This document shows positions 36,349 through 45,501 of a stretch of 64,000 nucleotides of DNA, in pieces. The stretch is from Parerythrobacter_A sp963761775. GTDB taxonomy: Bacteria; Pseudomonadota; Alphaproteobacteria; Sphingomonadales; Sphingomonadaceae. Position 1 is the stretch's first letter. The number at the start of each line of letters is the position of its first letter. The notes under the pieces were generated by a model that made no database searches, was not told the origin of the DNA, and worked only from the letters and a program-made list of their open reading frames with translations. The DNA lies in assembly GCA_963761775.1 (NCBI GenBank), contig CAVXIF010000005.1:62001-126000 (forward strand), given 5' to 3'. The translations under genes were made by a program, and so were the position numbers.

Positions 36349-38035
36349 CACGGTCTCCGTCATCGGACCTGACATGGCCGAGGGTGCGTATCACCATCCG
36401 GTCGCGTGGGACCATGCCATCGACGCGCGCCCCCTGCCCGCGATTTTCGCGGCGCAGGCCGGGGCGCGACCCAAAGCGCCGCTGGTCGATTTCCTCGGCC
36501 GGACATATGATTACGCGACGCTCTATGCCGAGGCGCAACGCTTTGCTGCCGGACTGTTGCGGATGGGCGTGGGCAAGGGCGACCGCGTCGGCCTGTTCCT
36601 GCCCAATGTGCCGATCTACATCTCCGCCTATTACGGCGCGATGATGGTCGGTGCGGTGACGGTGAACTTCTCGCCGCTCTACACCGCCGAAGAATTGAGC
36701 GCACAGGTCGAGGATTCGGGCGCGCGGGTGATGGTCACCATCGATTCCGCCGCATTGCTGCCGACCGCGCTGGAGGTGCTGGACGGTTCCTCCCTGCGCG
36801 AACTGGTCGTCGGGCGGTTGGGCACGATGCTGTCGCCGGTAAAGCGCATCGCGCTGAAGGTGCTGGGCCGCAAGAGCATCTCTGCCATTCCCGACCGCAG
36901 CGATGTGCAGGGGTGGGCCGATATGCTGGCCGAACCCACGGCAAAGCTGCCGGACCTTGCCGTCACCGACCTTGCGCTGCTGCAATATACCGGCGGCACG
37001 ACCGGACGGCCCAAGGGCGCGATGCTGACGCACGGGAACCTGTCGTCCAACGCCCTGCAGGTCGATTCCATCGACCCGTTCGACCGCGACGATCCCGATA
37101 TCGTGATGGGCGCGCTGCCGCTGTTCCATGTCTTTGCGAACACCTGCGTGCTGAACCGCACGGTGGCCAAGGGCGGGATGATCGCGATGGTGCCGCGTTT
37201 CGAACCCAGGCAAGTGCTGAAAACGATCGAGCGCGTCGGCGCGACCGCGTTTCCCGGCGTGCCGACCATGTATCAGGCGCTGCTGGACAATCCGGCGATG
37301 GCGAAGGCCGACCTGTCTTCGCTGCGCATCTGCATTTCGGGCGGTGCGGCGCTGGCTGCGCCCGTGCGCGAGGCGTTCGAGGAAAAGACCGGTGCGCGGC
37401 TGGTGGAGGGTTATGGCCTCACCGAAAGCAGCGGCGTGGTCTCCACCAACCCCTATGAGGGCAAGCGCAAGCCGGGCACTATCGGCCAGCTCTTGCCGCA
37501 AACGCGGGTGGCCTTGCTGGACAAGGAAGACGCGACCAGACCCGCACCCGACGGCGAGCCGGGCGAACTGGTGGTGCGCGGGCCGCAGGTGATGCAAGGG
37601 TACTGGAACCGCCCCGAAGCCGCTGCCGATGCGTTCGCCGAGTTCGATGGCGAGCAATGGCTGCGCACCGGCGATATCGCGACGGTGGACGACGACAATT
37701 TCCTGAAAATCGTGGATCGCAGCAAGGACATGATTTCGGTTGGCGGGTTCAAGGTCTTCCCCAGCCAGGTCGAAGACGTGCTGGTGCGTCACGACGCCGT
37801 GCGCGAAGTGCTGGTGATCGGTGTGCCCGACGATTATCTGGGCGAAACGCCGCGCGCCTTCATCACGCTGAACGACGATGCCGGCGACACCAGCGGCGAC
37901 GATTTGCGCAAATGGCTGAACGGGCGCATCGGCAAGCACGAGCGGGTGTCGGGCGTTGTCATCCGCGACGAATTGCCCAAGACCATGATCGGCAAGCTGG
38001 ACCGCAAGGCCCTGCGCGCCGAAGTGCTTGACTAA
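36341..38035 (+). CDS. Long-chain fatty acid--CoA ligase (AMP-binding)
   Basis: 564-aa ANL-superfamily enzyme: acid plus ATP and CoA to acyl-CoA. P-loop YTGGTTGRPKGAM, GYGLTESSGVVSTNP, the adenylate motif WLRTGDIATVDDDNFLKIVDRSKDM and the catalytic Lys in PKTMIGKLDRKALR are all present. Chain-length specificity cannot be read from the sequence. The start overlaps the TrcR gene by 8 bp, so the two are coupled. Confidence 0.92.
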   Translation: MADTVSVIGPDMAEGAYHHPVAWDHAIDARPLPAIFAAQAGARPKAPLVDFLGRTYDYATLYAEAQRFAAGLLRMGVGKGDRVGLFLPNVPIYISAYYGAMMVGAVTVNFSPLYTAEELSAQVEDSGARVMVTIDSAALLPTALEVLDGSSLRELVVGRLGTMLSPVKRIALKVLGRKSISAIPDRSDVQGWADMLAEPTAKLPDLAVTDLALLQYTGGTTGRPKGAMLTHGNLSSNALQVDSIDPFDRDDPDIVMGALPLFHVFANTCVLNRTVAKGGMIAMVPRFEPRQVLKTIERVGATAFPGVPTMYQALLDNPAMAKADLSSLRICISGGAALAAPVREAFEEKTGARLVEGYGLTESSGVVSTNPYEGKRKPGTIGQLLPQTRVALLDKEDATRPAPDGEPGELVVRGPQVMQGYWNRPEAAADAFAEFDGEQWLRTGDIATVDDDNFLKIVDRSKDMISVGGFKVFPSQVEDVLVRHDAVREVLVIGVPDDYLGETPRAFITLNDDAGDTSGDDLRKWLNGRIGKHERVSGVVIRDELPKTMIGKLDRKALRAEVLD

Positions 38036-38070
38036 CTTGCGCAGTTAGCTTGCGCCCTTAGCTGGGACCC

Positions 38071-38553
38071 CTAACTGGCAACGGTGAGGACCAGCTCGTC
38101 TTTTTCCGGGGCATCGGCGCTCTTCTGCTTGCCCTGGCCACTCGACTGCGCCTGTCCGCCGTCGCGGTGGGCAAATTTGCCCTCGACCTGCGCGCCTTGC
38201 TCGATGGTGATCGAGTCGTAGCGCACATCGCCCTCGACCCGCGCGGAGGCCAGCACCACCAGATCGCGCGCGACGATGGATCCCTGCACCGTGCCCGCAA
38301 CCCGCGCGGTTTCGGCATCGATAGCCCCGTTGATCGTGCTTGCTTCGCCCTGCACCAGCGAGGCGCAGGCGATGTCGCCATCGATGCGGCCATCGACATG
38401 CAGTTCGGTGGTAGCGGCGATATTGCCGGTGATGGTCACATCCTGCCCGATGACCGAGAAGGTACCCTGCCCGCCCGAAGAATTCCCGCGCGCCATCGGC
38501 TTACTCGGCTGCTTTTCCGGATAGGGGCGCGCTGCGGGCTTTTTCGAGAACAT
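38071..38553 (-). CDS. Bactofilin family cytoskeletal protein
   Basis: 160 aa. The N-terminus MFSKKPAARPYPEKQPSKP is typical of the membrane-targeting segment. The central bactofilin beta-solenoid runs from TFSVIGQDVTITGN to VEGKFAH, with repeats such as LHVDGRIDGDI and ARVAGTVQGSI. A Gln/Ser/Lys-rich tail follows. Bactofilins polymerise without nucleotide and organise cell-wall enzymes. It overlaps the end of the M23 peptidase by 53 bp; a later start at 38496 would leave a small gap instead. Pairing with an M23 peptidase is typical. Confidence 0.92.
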   Translation of the reverse strand: MFSKKPAARPYPEKQPSKPMARGNSSGGQGTFSVIGQDVTITGNIAATTELHVDGRIDGDIACASLVQGEASTINGAIDAETARVAGTVQGSIVARDLVVLASARVEGDVRYDSITIEQGAQVEGKFAHRDGGQAQSSGQGKQKSADAPEKDELVLTVAS

Positions 38554-39682
38554 GGGGGGCTTTCTCCAGGAAGGGGCGGGGGTTCACGGCGCGACCGTCG
38601 ATGCGAACCTCGAAATGCAGGTGCGGACCGGTGGACCGCCCGGTGCTGCCGATGGCCCCGATGACCGTACCGGCGGGCACACGCTGGCCGATGGTGGTAC
38701 CGAGCCGCGACATATGGGCATAGCGTGTCATAAGGCCGTTACCGTGGTCGATTTCGACGGTGATACCGTAACCCGATTTGCGTCCGGCGAAACTTACCTT
38801 GCCGGTGGCAGCGGCGTAGATCGGTGCGCCGGTCGGGCCGCGAAAATCAAGGCCGCTATGCATTGCAGCGGCGCCGGTGAACGGATCGCGGCGATAGCCG
38901 AAGCTGGAAGACACCATCTCCACCTTGGCGGGCGCGACTTGCGGGATGCCGTCAAGCGAGCGTTCCAGCGCGGCCATGCGCGCCAGGCTAAGGCCGAGCC
39001 GCTCGAACCGCGGATCGAGCGACCCGTCGGCAGCGGACGCCAGCGTTTCCAGCGGACCACCCATTGCGGCGCGTGCCGCCTGCGCGTCGCTGCTGCGCAG
39101 CATGGCATCGGGGTTGAGGCCGAGCTGGCGTATTGCCGCTTTCGCGCGTGCGGAACGGCGGTCTGCAAACCGGGTCAGCCTTTCGACGAACAGTAGCTGG
39201 CGTGCCTCGACTTCGGCAAGGCCGGCGGCTTCGGGGAACAGCGCACTGACCTTGTCGACCGTAGCCTGCGCTTCGGACCCCGAATCGGAAACCGTTTCTC
39301 CCTGCCGTGCATCTTCGGGCAGCGTTTCGACCATCGATTCGATGAAGTCCTGCCGCACCTTGAGGTCGGCGGCGACATCGTCGATCTCGGTCGAGTATTC
39401 GCCCATCCGCTCTTCGACGGTGGCGACGCGGGCTTCGCGTTGCAGCAGCGATACGCGCGCGCTCTCGGCGCTGTATTGCTGCCACGCCATGATCGCCATC
39501 GATAGCGCCCAGACAAGCGCGGCGAACAGCACGGCAGCAGCTGCGAACAGCTGCACACGCGAGCTAAGTTTTATGAAACGGACCTGGCCCTTCGAACGCA
39601 TGAAAAATTCGCGTTCCGGAAACCATTTTGCCAAACGGGCGATTACTCCGCCTGCAGCGTTCGAATGTGTGATGCGACCCAC
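38501..39682 (-). CDS. M23 family metallopeptidase (membrane-anchored LytM), bactofilin partner
   Basis: 393 aa. One membrane helix (LFAAAAVLFAALVWALSMAI, about residues 46-65) is followed by a long coiled coil (SLLQREARVATVEERMGEYSTEIDDVAADL) and a C-terminal LytM domain. HSGLDFRGP and HLHFEVR hold the zinc ligands, with YAHMSRL in between. It probably remodels peptidoglycan under bactofilin control. It is divergent from nadD; the 218-bp intergenic region (39683-39900) has two small hairpins and a tandem GCGGTTAA repeat but no gene. Confidence 0.92.
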   Translation of the reverse strand: MGRITHSNAAGGVIARLAKWFPEREFFMRSKGQVRFIKLSSRVQLFAAAAVLFAALVWALSMAIMAWQQYSAESARVSLLQREARVATVEERMGEYSTEIDDVAADLKVRQDFIESMVETLPEDARQGETVSDSGSEAQATVDKVSALFPEAAGLAEVEARQLLFVERLTRFADRRSARAKAAIRQLGLNPDAMLRSSDAQAARAAMGGPLETLASAADGSLDPRFERLGLSLARMAALERSLDGIPQVAPAKVEMVSSSFGYRRDPFTGAAAMHSGLDFRGPTGAPIYAAATGKVSFAGRKSGYGITVEIDHGNGLMTRYAHMSRLGTTIGQRVPAGTVIGAIGSTGRSTGPHLHFEVRIDGRAVNPRPFLEKAPHVLEKARSAPLSGKAAE

Positions 39683-39740
39683 CCTACTATCGTTTTCGAT
39701 TAGTAAAAGTGGAATACCACGCGTTTCTGCGGGGGTCGAA

Positions 39741-39828
39741 TCCGTTAAGCAACGGAACGGGCGAGTCGAAAGACTCCCGCGACGAACCGTTTGCGGCTAC
39801 ATTCCGGCCATAGCGGTTAAGCGGTTAA
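39741..39828. repeat. Short hairpins and tandem 8-mer in the bactofilin-operon/nadD divergent region
   Basis: TCCGTT-AAGC-AACGGA (39741-39756) and GAGTC-GAAA-GACTC (39763-39776) are small stem-loops. GCGGTTAA is repeated in tandem at 39813-39820 and 39821-39828. The second hairpin holds two GANTC sites. The TTAA spacing (4 nt) does not fit the CtrA consensus (7 nt). These are candidate regulatory elements only. Confidence 0.3.
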
Positions 39829-39900
39829 TGGCGAAAGGCACGATCCGGTTCCCGCAAAATCGCAATTGTTTCGCAGCGAAGTCTGCTAGGCCAAGCTGCA

Positions 39901-40611
39901 ATGATTCCCGACGCAGCAATTTCCCGGCCATCTTTCGGCACCCATACCGCAGGAAAACGGCGGCGCATCGGCTTGCTGGGCGGCAGTTTCAATCCTGCGC
40001 ATGGCGGGCACCGGCGCATTTCGCTGTTTGCACGCGCCGCTTTGGGGCTGGACGAGGTGTGGTGGCTGGTGTCGCCCGGCAATCCGCTGAAACCGGCAGA
40101 GGGGATGGCTCCGCTGGAAGCGCGCTACCGTTCGGCACTGGTGCAGGGGCGGCGGGCACCGATTCGCGTCACGGCCATCGAGGCGCAGCTGGGCACGCGC
40201 TACACCGCCGATACGCTTGCGGCAGTGGCGGCGCGCTACCCGCGATGCGAGTTCGTGTGGCTGATGGGGTCGGACAATCTGGCGCAATTCCACCGCTGGC
40301 GGGCGTGGCGGCGGATCGCGCGGACAATGCCGATTGCGGTTATCGCACGACCCGGATATGCTGGTGGCGCTGTTGCGGGTCCGGCAATGGCCTGGTTGCG
40401 GCGGTTCCGTCGTCCGCTTGCCAGCTTTGTTGCTGCGGATCGCTGGAGCGCCCCTGCCCTGCTGACCCTGCGTTTCGATCCCGACAGCCGGTCCGCCACC
40501 GCCTTGCGCGATGCCGACCCCGATTGGGCAAACCGGTTCATGTCAGCATCGGGCAACGCCCCGCTATACGATCAAGTCACCCACCGTCCGATTGGCGCCG
40601 CTCGCAAATGA
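39901..40611 (+). CDS. nadD: Nicotinate-nucleotide adenylyltransferase
   Basis: Adds AMP to nicotinate mononucleotide in NAD synthesis. The 236-aa protein has IGLLGGSFNPAHGGHRRIS with the HxGH-type motif, then EVWWLVSPGNPLKP, LGTRYTADTL and VWLMGSDNLAQFHRWR. RSATALRD is the usual ISSTxIR-like C-terminal region in altered form. Length is normal including a short N-terminal extension. The nadD-rsfS-rlmH order is conserved in proteobacteria. Confidence 0.95.
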   Translation: MIPDAAISRPSFGTHTAGKRRRIGLLGGSFNPAHGGHRRISLFARAALGLDEVWWLVSPGNPLKPAEGMAPLEARYRSALVQGRRAPIRVTAIEAQLGTRYTADTLAAVAARYPRCEFVWLMGSDNLAQFHRWRAWRRIARTMPIAVIARPGYAGGAVAGPAMAWLRRFRRPLASFVAADRWSAPALLTLRFDPDSRSATALRDADPDWANRFMSASGNAPLYDQVTHRPIGAARK

Positions 40612-40689
40612 GCTGCAGCGCCCCTATCTTCCCGTCAAATCCTATCTTCCCGTCCAATCCTTGCATGTGCGCAAGTCTCAGGAGCCCGA

Positions 40690-41142
40690 ATGTCCCCGAA
40701 TTCCAACCCCGCCTCTTTCATGCCTGACGCCCCGACCGCGCCATCGGGCATCGTGCCCGAACCCGGCTCGTTGCTGGCGCATGTCATGGACCGGCTGGAC
40801 GAGGACCAGGCGCAGGACGTTGTCGTCATCCCGCTGGAGGGCAAGTCCAGCATCGCCGATTACATGGTGATCGCTTCGGGCCGGTCGACCCGGCAAGTCG
40901 CCTCCATCGCGCAGAAGATGGCGGAAACGGTGAAGCACGCCGGTTTCGGTCCCGCCAAGCTGGAAGGGCTGCCCGCCGCCGACTGGGTGGTGCTGGATGC
41001 GGGCGATGTGGTCATCCACCTGTTCCGCCCCGAAGTGCGCACGTTCTACAACCTGGAGCGCATGTGGGGCTTTGGCGACGATACGGCCAACGATACGCTG
41101 GGCGGGCTGGACAGCACGCCGCCGACCGGTTCGGCACAATAG
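40690..41142 (+). CDS. rsfS: Ribosome silencing factor RsfS
   Basis: Binds ribosomal protein uL14 and blocks subunit joining when nutrients are low. 150 aa; the RsfS domain begins about residue 28. DVVVIPLEGKSSIADYMVIASGRSTRQV, LEGLPAADWVVLDAGDVVIHLFRPEVRTFYNLERMW is the hallmark. The Ser/Pro/Ala-rich N-terminus may be an extension; an internal Met at residue 11 is an alternative start. It lies between nadD and rlmH. Confidence 0.95.
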   Translation: MSPNSNPASFMPDAPTAPSGIVPEPGSLLAHVMDRLDEDQAQDVVVIPLEGKSSIADYMVIASGRSTRQVASIAQKMAETVKHAGFGPAKLEGLPAADWVVLDAGDVVIHLFRPEVRTFYNLERMWGFGDDTANDTLGGLDSTPPTGSAQ

Positions 41143-41154
41143 GCCTGACGCGCC

Positions 41155-41574
41155 CTGCTTCTCCACATTATAGCGCGGGGCAAGATCGGTCGCGGTCCGG
41201 AACAGGCGCTGGTTGACCGGTACGAAAAACGCATCGGCTGGCCCTTCCGCATGACCGAATTGCCCGAAACCGGCGGCCAGGTGCGTCCGCCTGTCACACC
41301 ATGCCGCACCATTTTGCTGGACGAACGCGGTCGCGATCTGTCCTCCGAAAAACTGGCCGCGACGCTGGGGGGCTGGCGCGATGACGGCATCCGCGAGGCG
41401 CGTTTCGTGCTGGGTGCTGCCGACGGGCATAGCGCGGCGGAGCGGGCAGAGGCCGACCTGCTGCTGGCGTTCGGTGCCGCGACGTGGCCGCACCTGCTGG
41501 CCCGCGCAATGCTGGCCGAACAGCTTTATCGCGCCACCACGATAATCGCCGGGCATCCCTATCACCGGAGCTAA
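41155..41574 (+). CDS. rlmH: 23S rRNA (pseudouridine(1915)-N(3))-methyltransferase RlmH, apparent CTG start
   Basis: SPOUT methyltransferase acting on 70S ribosomes. The frame LLLHIIARGKIGRGPEQALVDRYEKRIGWPFRMTELPETGG matches the family N-terminus (usually MLLHIIARG). An in-frame TGA at 41146-41148 leaves the CTG at 41155 as the only start in the right place. The C-terminus has LVLGAADGHS in the form FVLGAADGH and AEQLYRATTIIAGHPYHR. Corrected length is 139 aa. The first downstream ATG (41251) would delete about 32 conserved residues. Confidence 0.88.
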   Translation: MLLHIIARGKIGRGPEQALVDRYEKRIGWPFRMTELPETGGQVRPPVTPCRTILLDERGRDLSSEKLAATLGGWRDDGIREARFVLGAADGHSAAERAEADLLLAFGAATWPHLLARAMLAEQLYRATTIIAGHPYHRS

Positions 41575-41623
41575 GCGTATCATCGATAGCCAGGCAAACG
41601 GCCTTTCCTTGTAGCGCGGATAA

Positions 41624-42898
41624 ATGCAGGGTCGGCTGATGTTCTCCTATCGCATCAGGCGCGTTGGTACTGTCGCGGCGGTTGCCATTGCCGCGTTGTC
41701 ACTCGCCACGTTGGCGAGCGGGCAAGGCGCAGATATTGTCGCAGCCTCGACGCTAGATGGCGACACCTTGCGTGCGCGACTTGACAAGGCGCAGCGTGAT
41801 GCCGCCGCCGCCGATGCGCGCGGGCGCGAGCTGGAAACCGAAGCCCGTGCCGCCACCGAAGCGGCGGAGAAGACCGCGCGCGAAGCGGCGGCGCTTGCCG
41901 CGCGGATCCAGCAGGCGGAAGCAGGCATCGACGCTGCCGAGGCGCGGATCGCGCTGGTCGGGCAAGCGCGCGATGCACTCGACCTGCGGCTGGCGGAACG
42001 GCGCGAACCGCTGGTGCGCCTGACCGGAGCCTTGCAGAAACTGGCGCGCCGTCCGGTTGCCTTGTCCGTGCTGCGGCCCGGAACGCTGCGCGAAACCGTC
42101 TATCTGCGCGCCTTGCTCGACAGCACCGTGCCGCAGGTCCGCGCCCGCACCGCCGCGTTGCGGGGCGAGATCGAGCGGGGCCGCGCGCTGGAACGCGAAG
42201 CGCGGCAGGCGCTGGCTGCGCTGGAATCGACCGAAACCACGCTGGCGGAGCGCCGCAAGAGGCTGGCTACGCTGGAAACGCGGCAAAGGCTGGCGTCACG
42301 ACGTACTGGCGGCGCCGCCGACCGGGAGAACGAGCGCGCACTGGCGTTGGCGGAGGAGGCGGGCGACCTCGATTCGCTGGTCGACAGCATCGACGCGGTG
42401 GGTGCTTTGCGCGAAGAGCTGGCGGCCCTGCCGGGTCCGATGCTGCGGCCTGCCCAAATCGATGCACAACCCGGTGCAAGGGCCAGCGGGCAGGCGCGCG
42501 ACACGATCGCCGCACGGCAGCAGGACAGCACCCCGCCGCCCGCGTTCCGTCTGCCCGTCATCGGGCGCACGCTGGCGGGGTTCGGCGCGCGCGATGCCAG
42601 CGGCGTGGCCAGCACCGGGCTGGCATTGCGTCCGGGCGACGGGGCGCAAGTGGTCGCACCTGCTGCCGGTCGCGTGGCGTTTTCGGGCCCCTATCGCGGC
42701 TATGACCGCATCGTCATCCTCGAACATGACGGCGCGCTGACCAGCCTCGTCACCGGCCTTGCCCGCGCCGATGTCGCGGTAGGCGACGAACTGGTCGCGG
42801 GCGCACCGCTGGGCGTGGCGGGTACCGGCGAGCCAACAGTGACGCTGGAAATCCGGCGCGACGGCCGTCCGGTCGATCCGCTGCGCTACGTTAGGTAA
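41624..42898 (+). CDS. EnvC-like murein hydrolase activator (degenerate LytM)
   Basis: 424 aa. The N-terminal signal/hydrophobic segment (VGTVAAVAIAALSLATLASG) is followed by long coiled coils (residues about 45-260, Ala/Arg/Glu-rich). The C-terminal LytM-like domain (LPVIGRTLAGFG...VVAPAAGRVAFSGPYRGYDRIVILEHDG) lacks both zinc motifs: no HxGxD, and TVTLEIR replaces HLHFE. It should therefore activate amidases rather than cut peptidoglycan, as EnvC does. It is followed by the ctpA-like protease, a common pairing. Confidence 0.88.
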   Translation: MQGRLMFSYRIRRVGTVAAVAIAALSLATLASGQGADIVAASTLDGDTLRARLDKAQRDAAAADARGRELETEARAATEAAEKTAREAAALAARIQQAEAGIDAAEARIALVGQARDALDLRLAERREPLVRLTGALQKLARRPVALSVLRPGTLRETVYLRALLDSTVPQVRARTAALRGEIERGRALEREARQALAALESTETTLAERRKRLATLETRQRLASRRTGGAADRENERALALAEEAGDLDSLVDSIDAVGALREELAALPGPMLRPAQIDAQPGARASGQARDTIAARQQDSTPPPAFRLPVIGRTLAGFGARDASGVASTGLALRPGDGAQVVAPAAGRVAFSGPYRGYDRIVILEHDGALTSLVTGLARADVAVGDELVAGAPLGVAGTGEPTVTLEIRRDGRPVDPLRYVR

Positions 42899-43012
42899 AT
42901 GTTGCGCAACCGCCCCCGAACGGGACGCGCGGCAGGCGTGTGTCGCCTCAGCTAGCGTTCACCCCGCGCGCGCGATAGAAGTGCAGACCCACACAAAGGC
43001 TGATCCGATATC

Positions 43013-44377
43013 ATGAACCGTTCCTCCTTTTCTGCCGCATCCTTCAAATCCTTCCTGCGCGCGTCCGCGCTGGTGACGGCGGTGGCGCTGATCCCCGCGA
43101 CCACGGCGGGCATGGCGCAGGTGGACGGGCGCGCCGGGCCGGAGTTTGCCAAGCTGTTCGCCACGTACCAGCGGATCAAGGCCAGCTATGTCGAGCCGGT
43201 CGAGGACGAAAAGCTGATTCGCGGCGCAATCGACGGGATGCTCGCCAGCCTCGATCCGCACAGCGCCTATCTCGACGGGACCGACCTGCAACGCCTCGAA
43301 ACGATGATCGACGGCAATTATTCGGGGCTGGGCCTGTCGGTGCTGATGGATGATGGCGCGGTGAAAGTGATTTCGCCGTTCCGGGGCAGTCCGGCGGAAG
43401 AGGCGGGCCTGAAAGCGGGCGATTTCATCACGCATCTGGACGGCGACCTGATCTATGGCGGCGAGCTGGACGAAGCGGTCAGCCGGATGCGCGGCAAGGC
43501 GGGCACCTCCATTCGCCTGACCATCTTCCGCAGCGGGCGCGACGAGCCGTTCGATGTCAGCGTGACGCGCGGCGTGATCGAGCTGGAGCCGGTGACGCAC
43601 GCACTGAACGACGGCAATATCGGAGTGATCTCGGTCAACGAATTCAGCCGCGATGTCGGTGCGGACGTGTTCGCGGCATGGCAGGCGTTGCAGACGGAAG
43701 CGACGGGTCCGCTGAACGGCCTCGTGCTCGACCTGCGCCGCAATCCCGGCGGTTCGCTGGACGAGGCGGTGGCGCTGTCCGACCTGTTCCTGGACGAGGG
43801 GCGCATCGTGTCGCAGCGCGGCCGGGCGCGGGGCGAAACCATATTCTACGAATCGGAAAGCGCGTTTCGCGGCGAAATTGCCGAGGGCCTGCCGATGGTG
43901 GTGCTGATCGATGCAGGCTCCGCCTCCGCATCGGAAATCGTCGCCGGCGCGTTGCAGGACCATCGCCGCGCGGTGATCATGGGCGAAACCAGTTTCGGCA
44001 AGGGCAGCGTGCAGTCGCTGCTGATGCTGGACCGGCAGACCGCGCTGAAATTGACCACGGCGCGCTATTATACGCCGGCGGGCCATTCGGTGCAGGAAGG
44101 CGGCATCACGCCCGATATCAAGGTGCCGCAGCTGTCCGACCCCGATGCGGCGAAGCGGGCCAAGTTCCAGCTGCGCGAATCGGACTTGCGCGGCCACCTG
44201 GTGAACGAGGCGGCGCTGAAAGACGAAGAGCTGGAGCGTGACAGGCAGCCCGATCCGCGTTTCACGCTGACGGCGGAACAGCTGGAGGAGCAGGGCATCG
44301 AGGATTACCAGCTGCATTATGCCATGCAGACACTGCGCCGCACCACGCCGGGGCGCAGCACCGTCGCCAAGCGATAG
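43013..44377 (+). CDS. S41 family carboxyl-terminal processing peptidase (CtpA-like)
   Basis: 454-aa periplasmic protease with a cleavable signal (FLRASALVTAVALIPATTAGMAQ), PDZ domain (about residues 100-180, KVISPFRGSPAEEAGLKAGD) and the S41 core. The catalytic Ser is in AGSASASEIVAGAL and the Lys in SFGKGSVQ. The C-terminal region ends in a basic tail. It likely trims envelope or cell-wall-enzyme regulators. It is 115 bp downstream of the EnvC-like gene and immediately precedes dsbB. Confidence 0.94.
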   Translation: MNRSSFSAASFKSFLRASALVTAVALIPATTAGMAQVDGRAGPEFAKLFATYQRIKASYVEPVEDEKLIRGAIDGMLASLDPHSAYLDGTDLQRLETMIDGNYSGLGLSVLMDDGAVKVISPFRGSPAEEAGLKAGDFITHLDGDLIYGGELDEAVSRMRGKAGTSIRLTIFRSGRDEPFDVSVTRGVIELEPVTHALNDGNIGVISVNEFSRDVGADVFAAWQALQTEATGPLNGLVLDLRRNPGGSLDEAVALSDLFLDEGRIVSQRGRARGETIFYESESAFRGEIAEGLPMVVLIDAGSASASEIVAGALQDHRRAVIMGETSFGKGSVQSLLMLDRQTALKLTTARYYTPAGHSVQEGGITPDIKVPQLSDPDAAKRAKFQLRESDLRGHLVNEAALKDEELERDRQPDPRFTLTAEQLEEQGIEDYQLHYAMQTLRRTTPGRSTVAKR

Positions 44378-44385
44378 CGCGGGAT

Positions 44386-44870
44386 ATGACGCCTGCCACC
44401 TTGCTCGCTCGCCGTCTGGCGCTGGGCGTTCCGGCGCTGTTGCTGGCGGGTGCCTATGTCTCGCAATACGGCTTCGGCCTGTATCCGTGCGAAATGTGCA
44501 TGTGGCAGCGCTATCCGCATTTCGCGGCGGTTGCGTCTTGGGCTGGTTGCCACGGTACAGCGCGCCCGGTCGCAGCTGGCCGCTCCGCGTCTGGATTGCG
44601 CTTGCGGGTCTCGCGATACTCGCATCGGGCCTCGTCGGCGGGTTTCACGCGGGCGTCGAATATGGCTGGTGGGAAGGGATCACCGACTGCGCGCTGACCG
44701 TCGCAGGCGGCGGAAATGCGCTGGATGCCGTGCTGTCCGCGCCGCTAACGCGATGCGACCAGGCACCTTGGACGCTGTTGGGCGTTAGTCTGGCAGGGTG
44801 GAACTTCATCGTTTCCGCTTCTGCCGCCATCGGCATCTTTGCCCTGCTCGCCCGAAAGACGCATTCATGA
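44386..44870 (+). pseudogene. Disulfide bond formation protein B (DsbB-like), twice frameshifted
   Basis: Membrane quinone reductase that reoxidises DsbA. The first frame from the ATG at 44386 gives a signal-anchor helix and the CxxC pair CEMCMWQRYPHFAAVA. It continues in a second frame (LGLVATVQ) and a third (RSWPLRVWIALAGLAILASGL...WWEGITDCAL), reaching the second Cys pair in DCALT and RCDQAPW and a last helix. Extra bases at about 44536 and in 44558-44570 account for both breaks. The corrected protein is 160 aa. The stop overlaps an ATG that may be the coq7 start. Confidence 0.82.
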
Positions 44871-44940
44871 CTGCCCTCAACCCTACCGAAACAACGCTGC
44901 GACTGACGATACCCCGCCCAACCGCCCCGAGACCGAACGA

Positions 44941-45438
44941 ATGATCCGCGTCGATCAGGCGGGCGAATTCGGCGCGACGCGCATTTACGAAGGCCAGCTG
45001 GCGGTCATGGGCGACCGGCATCCGATGTCCGCCGAAATCGCGCATATGGCATCGCAGGAAGCGGTGCATCGCGAGAAATTCGATGCGCTGATGGCGAAGC
45101 GCGGCGTGCGCCCTACGGCGTTGCAGCCCTTGTGGTCGATGGCGGGCTATGCGCTGGGTGCAGGCACCGCGCTGATCGGGCCGGAAGCGGCTATGGCCTG
45201 CACCGCGGCGGTCGAAACCGAGATCGACAAGCATTATTCGGACCAGCTCGACGTGCTTGCCGAGACGAACGACGACCCCGAACTGGCAGGGATGATCGAG
45301 CAATTCCGAGAGGACGAGCGGGACCATCACGATACCGCCATCGCATCGGGCGCGGAACAGGCTCCTGCCTATGCGTTGCTCAGCGGCGCGATCCGTTTGG
45401 GCTGCCGCGTTGCGATCAAGGTCTCGCAGCGCATTTAG
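44941..45438 (+). CDS. Demethoxyubiquinone hydroxylase (COQ7 family)
   Basis: Diiron hydroxylase of late ubiquinone synthesis. MIRVDQAGEFGATRIYEGQLAVMGDRHP is the family N-terminus. The iron ligands are in AGEFGA, EAVHREKF, ETEIDKHY and EDERDHHDTA. The first conserved Met is at 44941 (165 aa). The same frame is open upstream to 44839, and an out-of-frame ATG at 44867 overlaps the dsbB stop. The true N-terminus may be longer and disturbed by an indel, as in the neighbouring dsbB. Confidence 0.88.
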   Translation: MIRVDQAGEFGATRIYEGQLAVMGDRHPMSAEIAHMASQEAVHREKFDALMAKRGVRPTALQPLWSMAGYALGAGTALIGPEAAMACTAAVETEIDKHYSDQLDVLAETNDDPELAGMIEQFREDERDHHDTAIASGAEQAPAYALLSGAIRLGCRVAIKVSQRI

Positions 45439-45501
45439 CTTCACCGCCTATTCAGCGCGGTTGCACCACATACAGAATAACACCTTGTCACGGAATTCAG
45501 C

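Noticed and set aside
39730..39790. Possible tRNA or tmRNA fragment (GGTCGAATCC-like T-loop)
   Set aside because: No acceptor stem, anticodon arm or CCA can be assembled. The hairpins fit a promoter region better.
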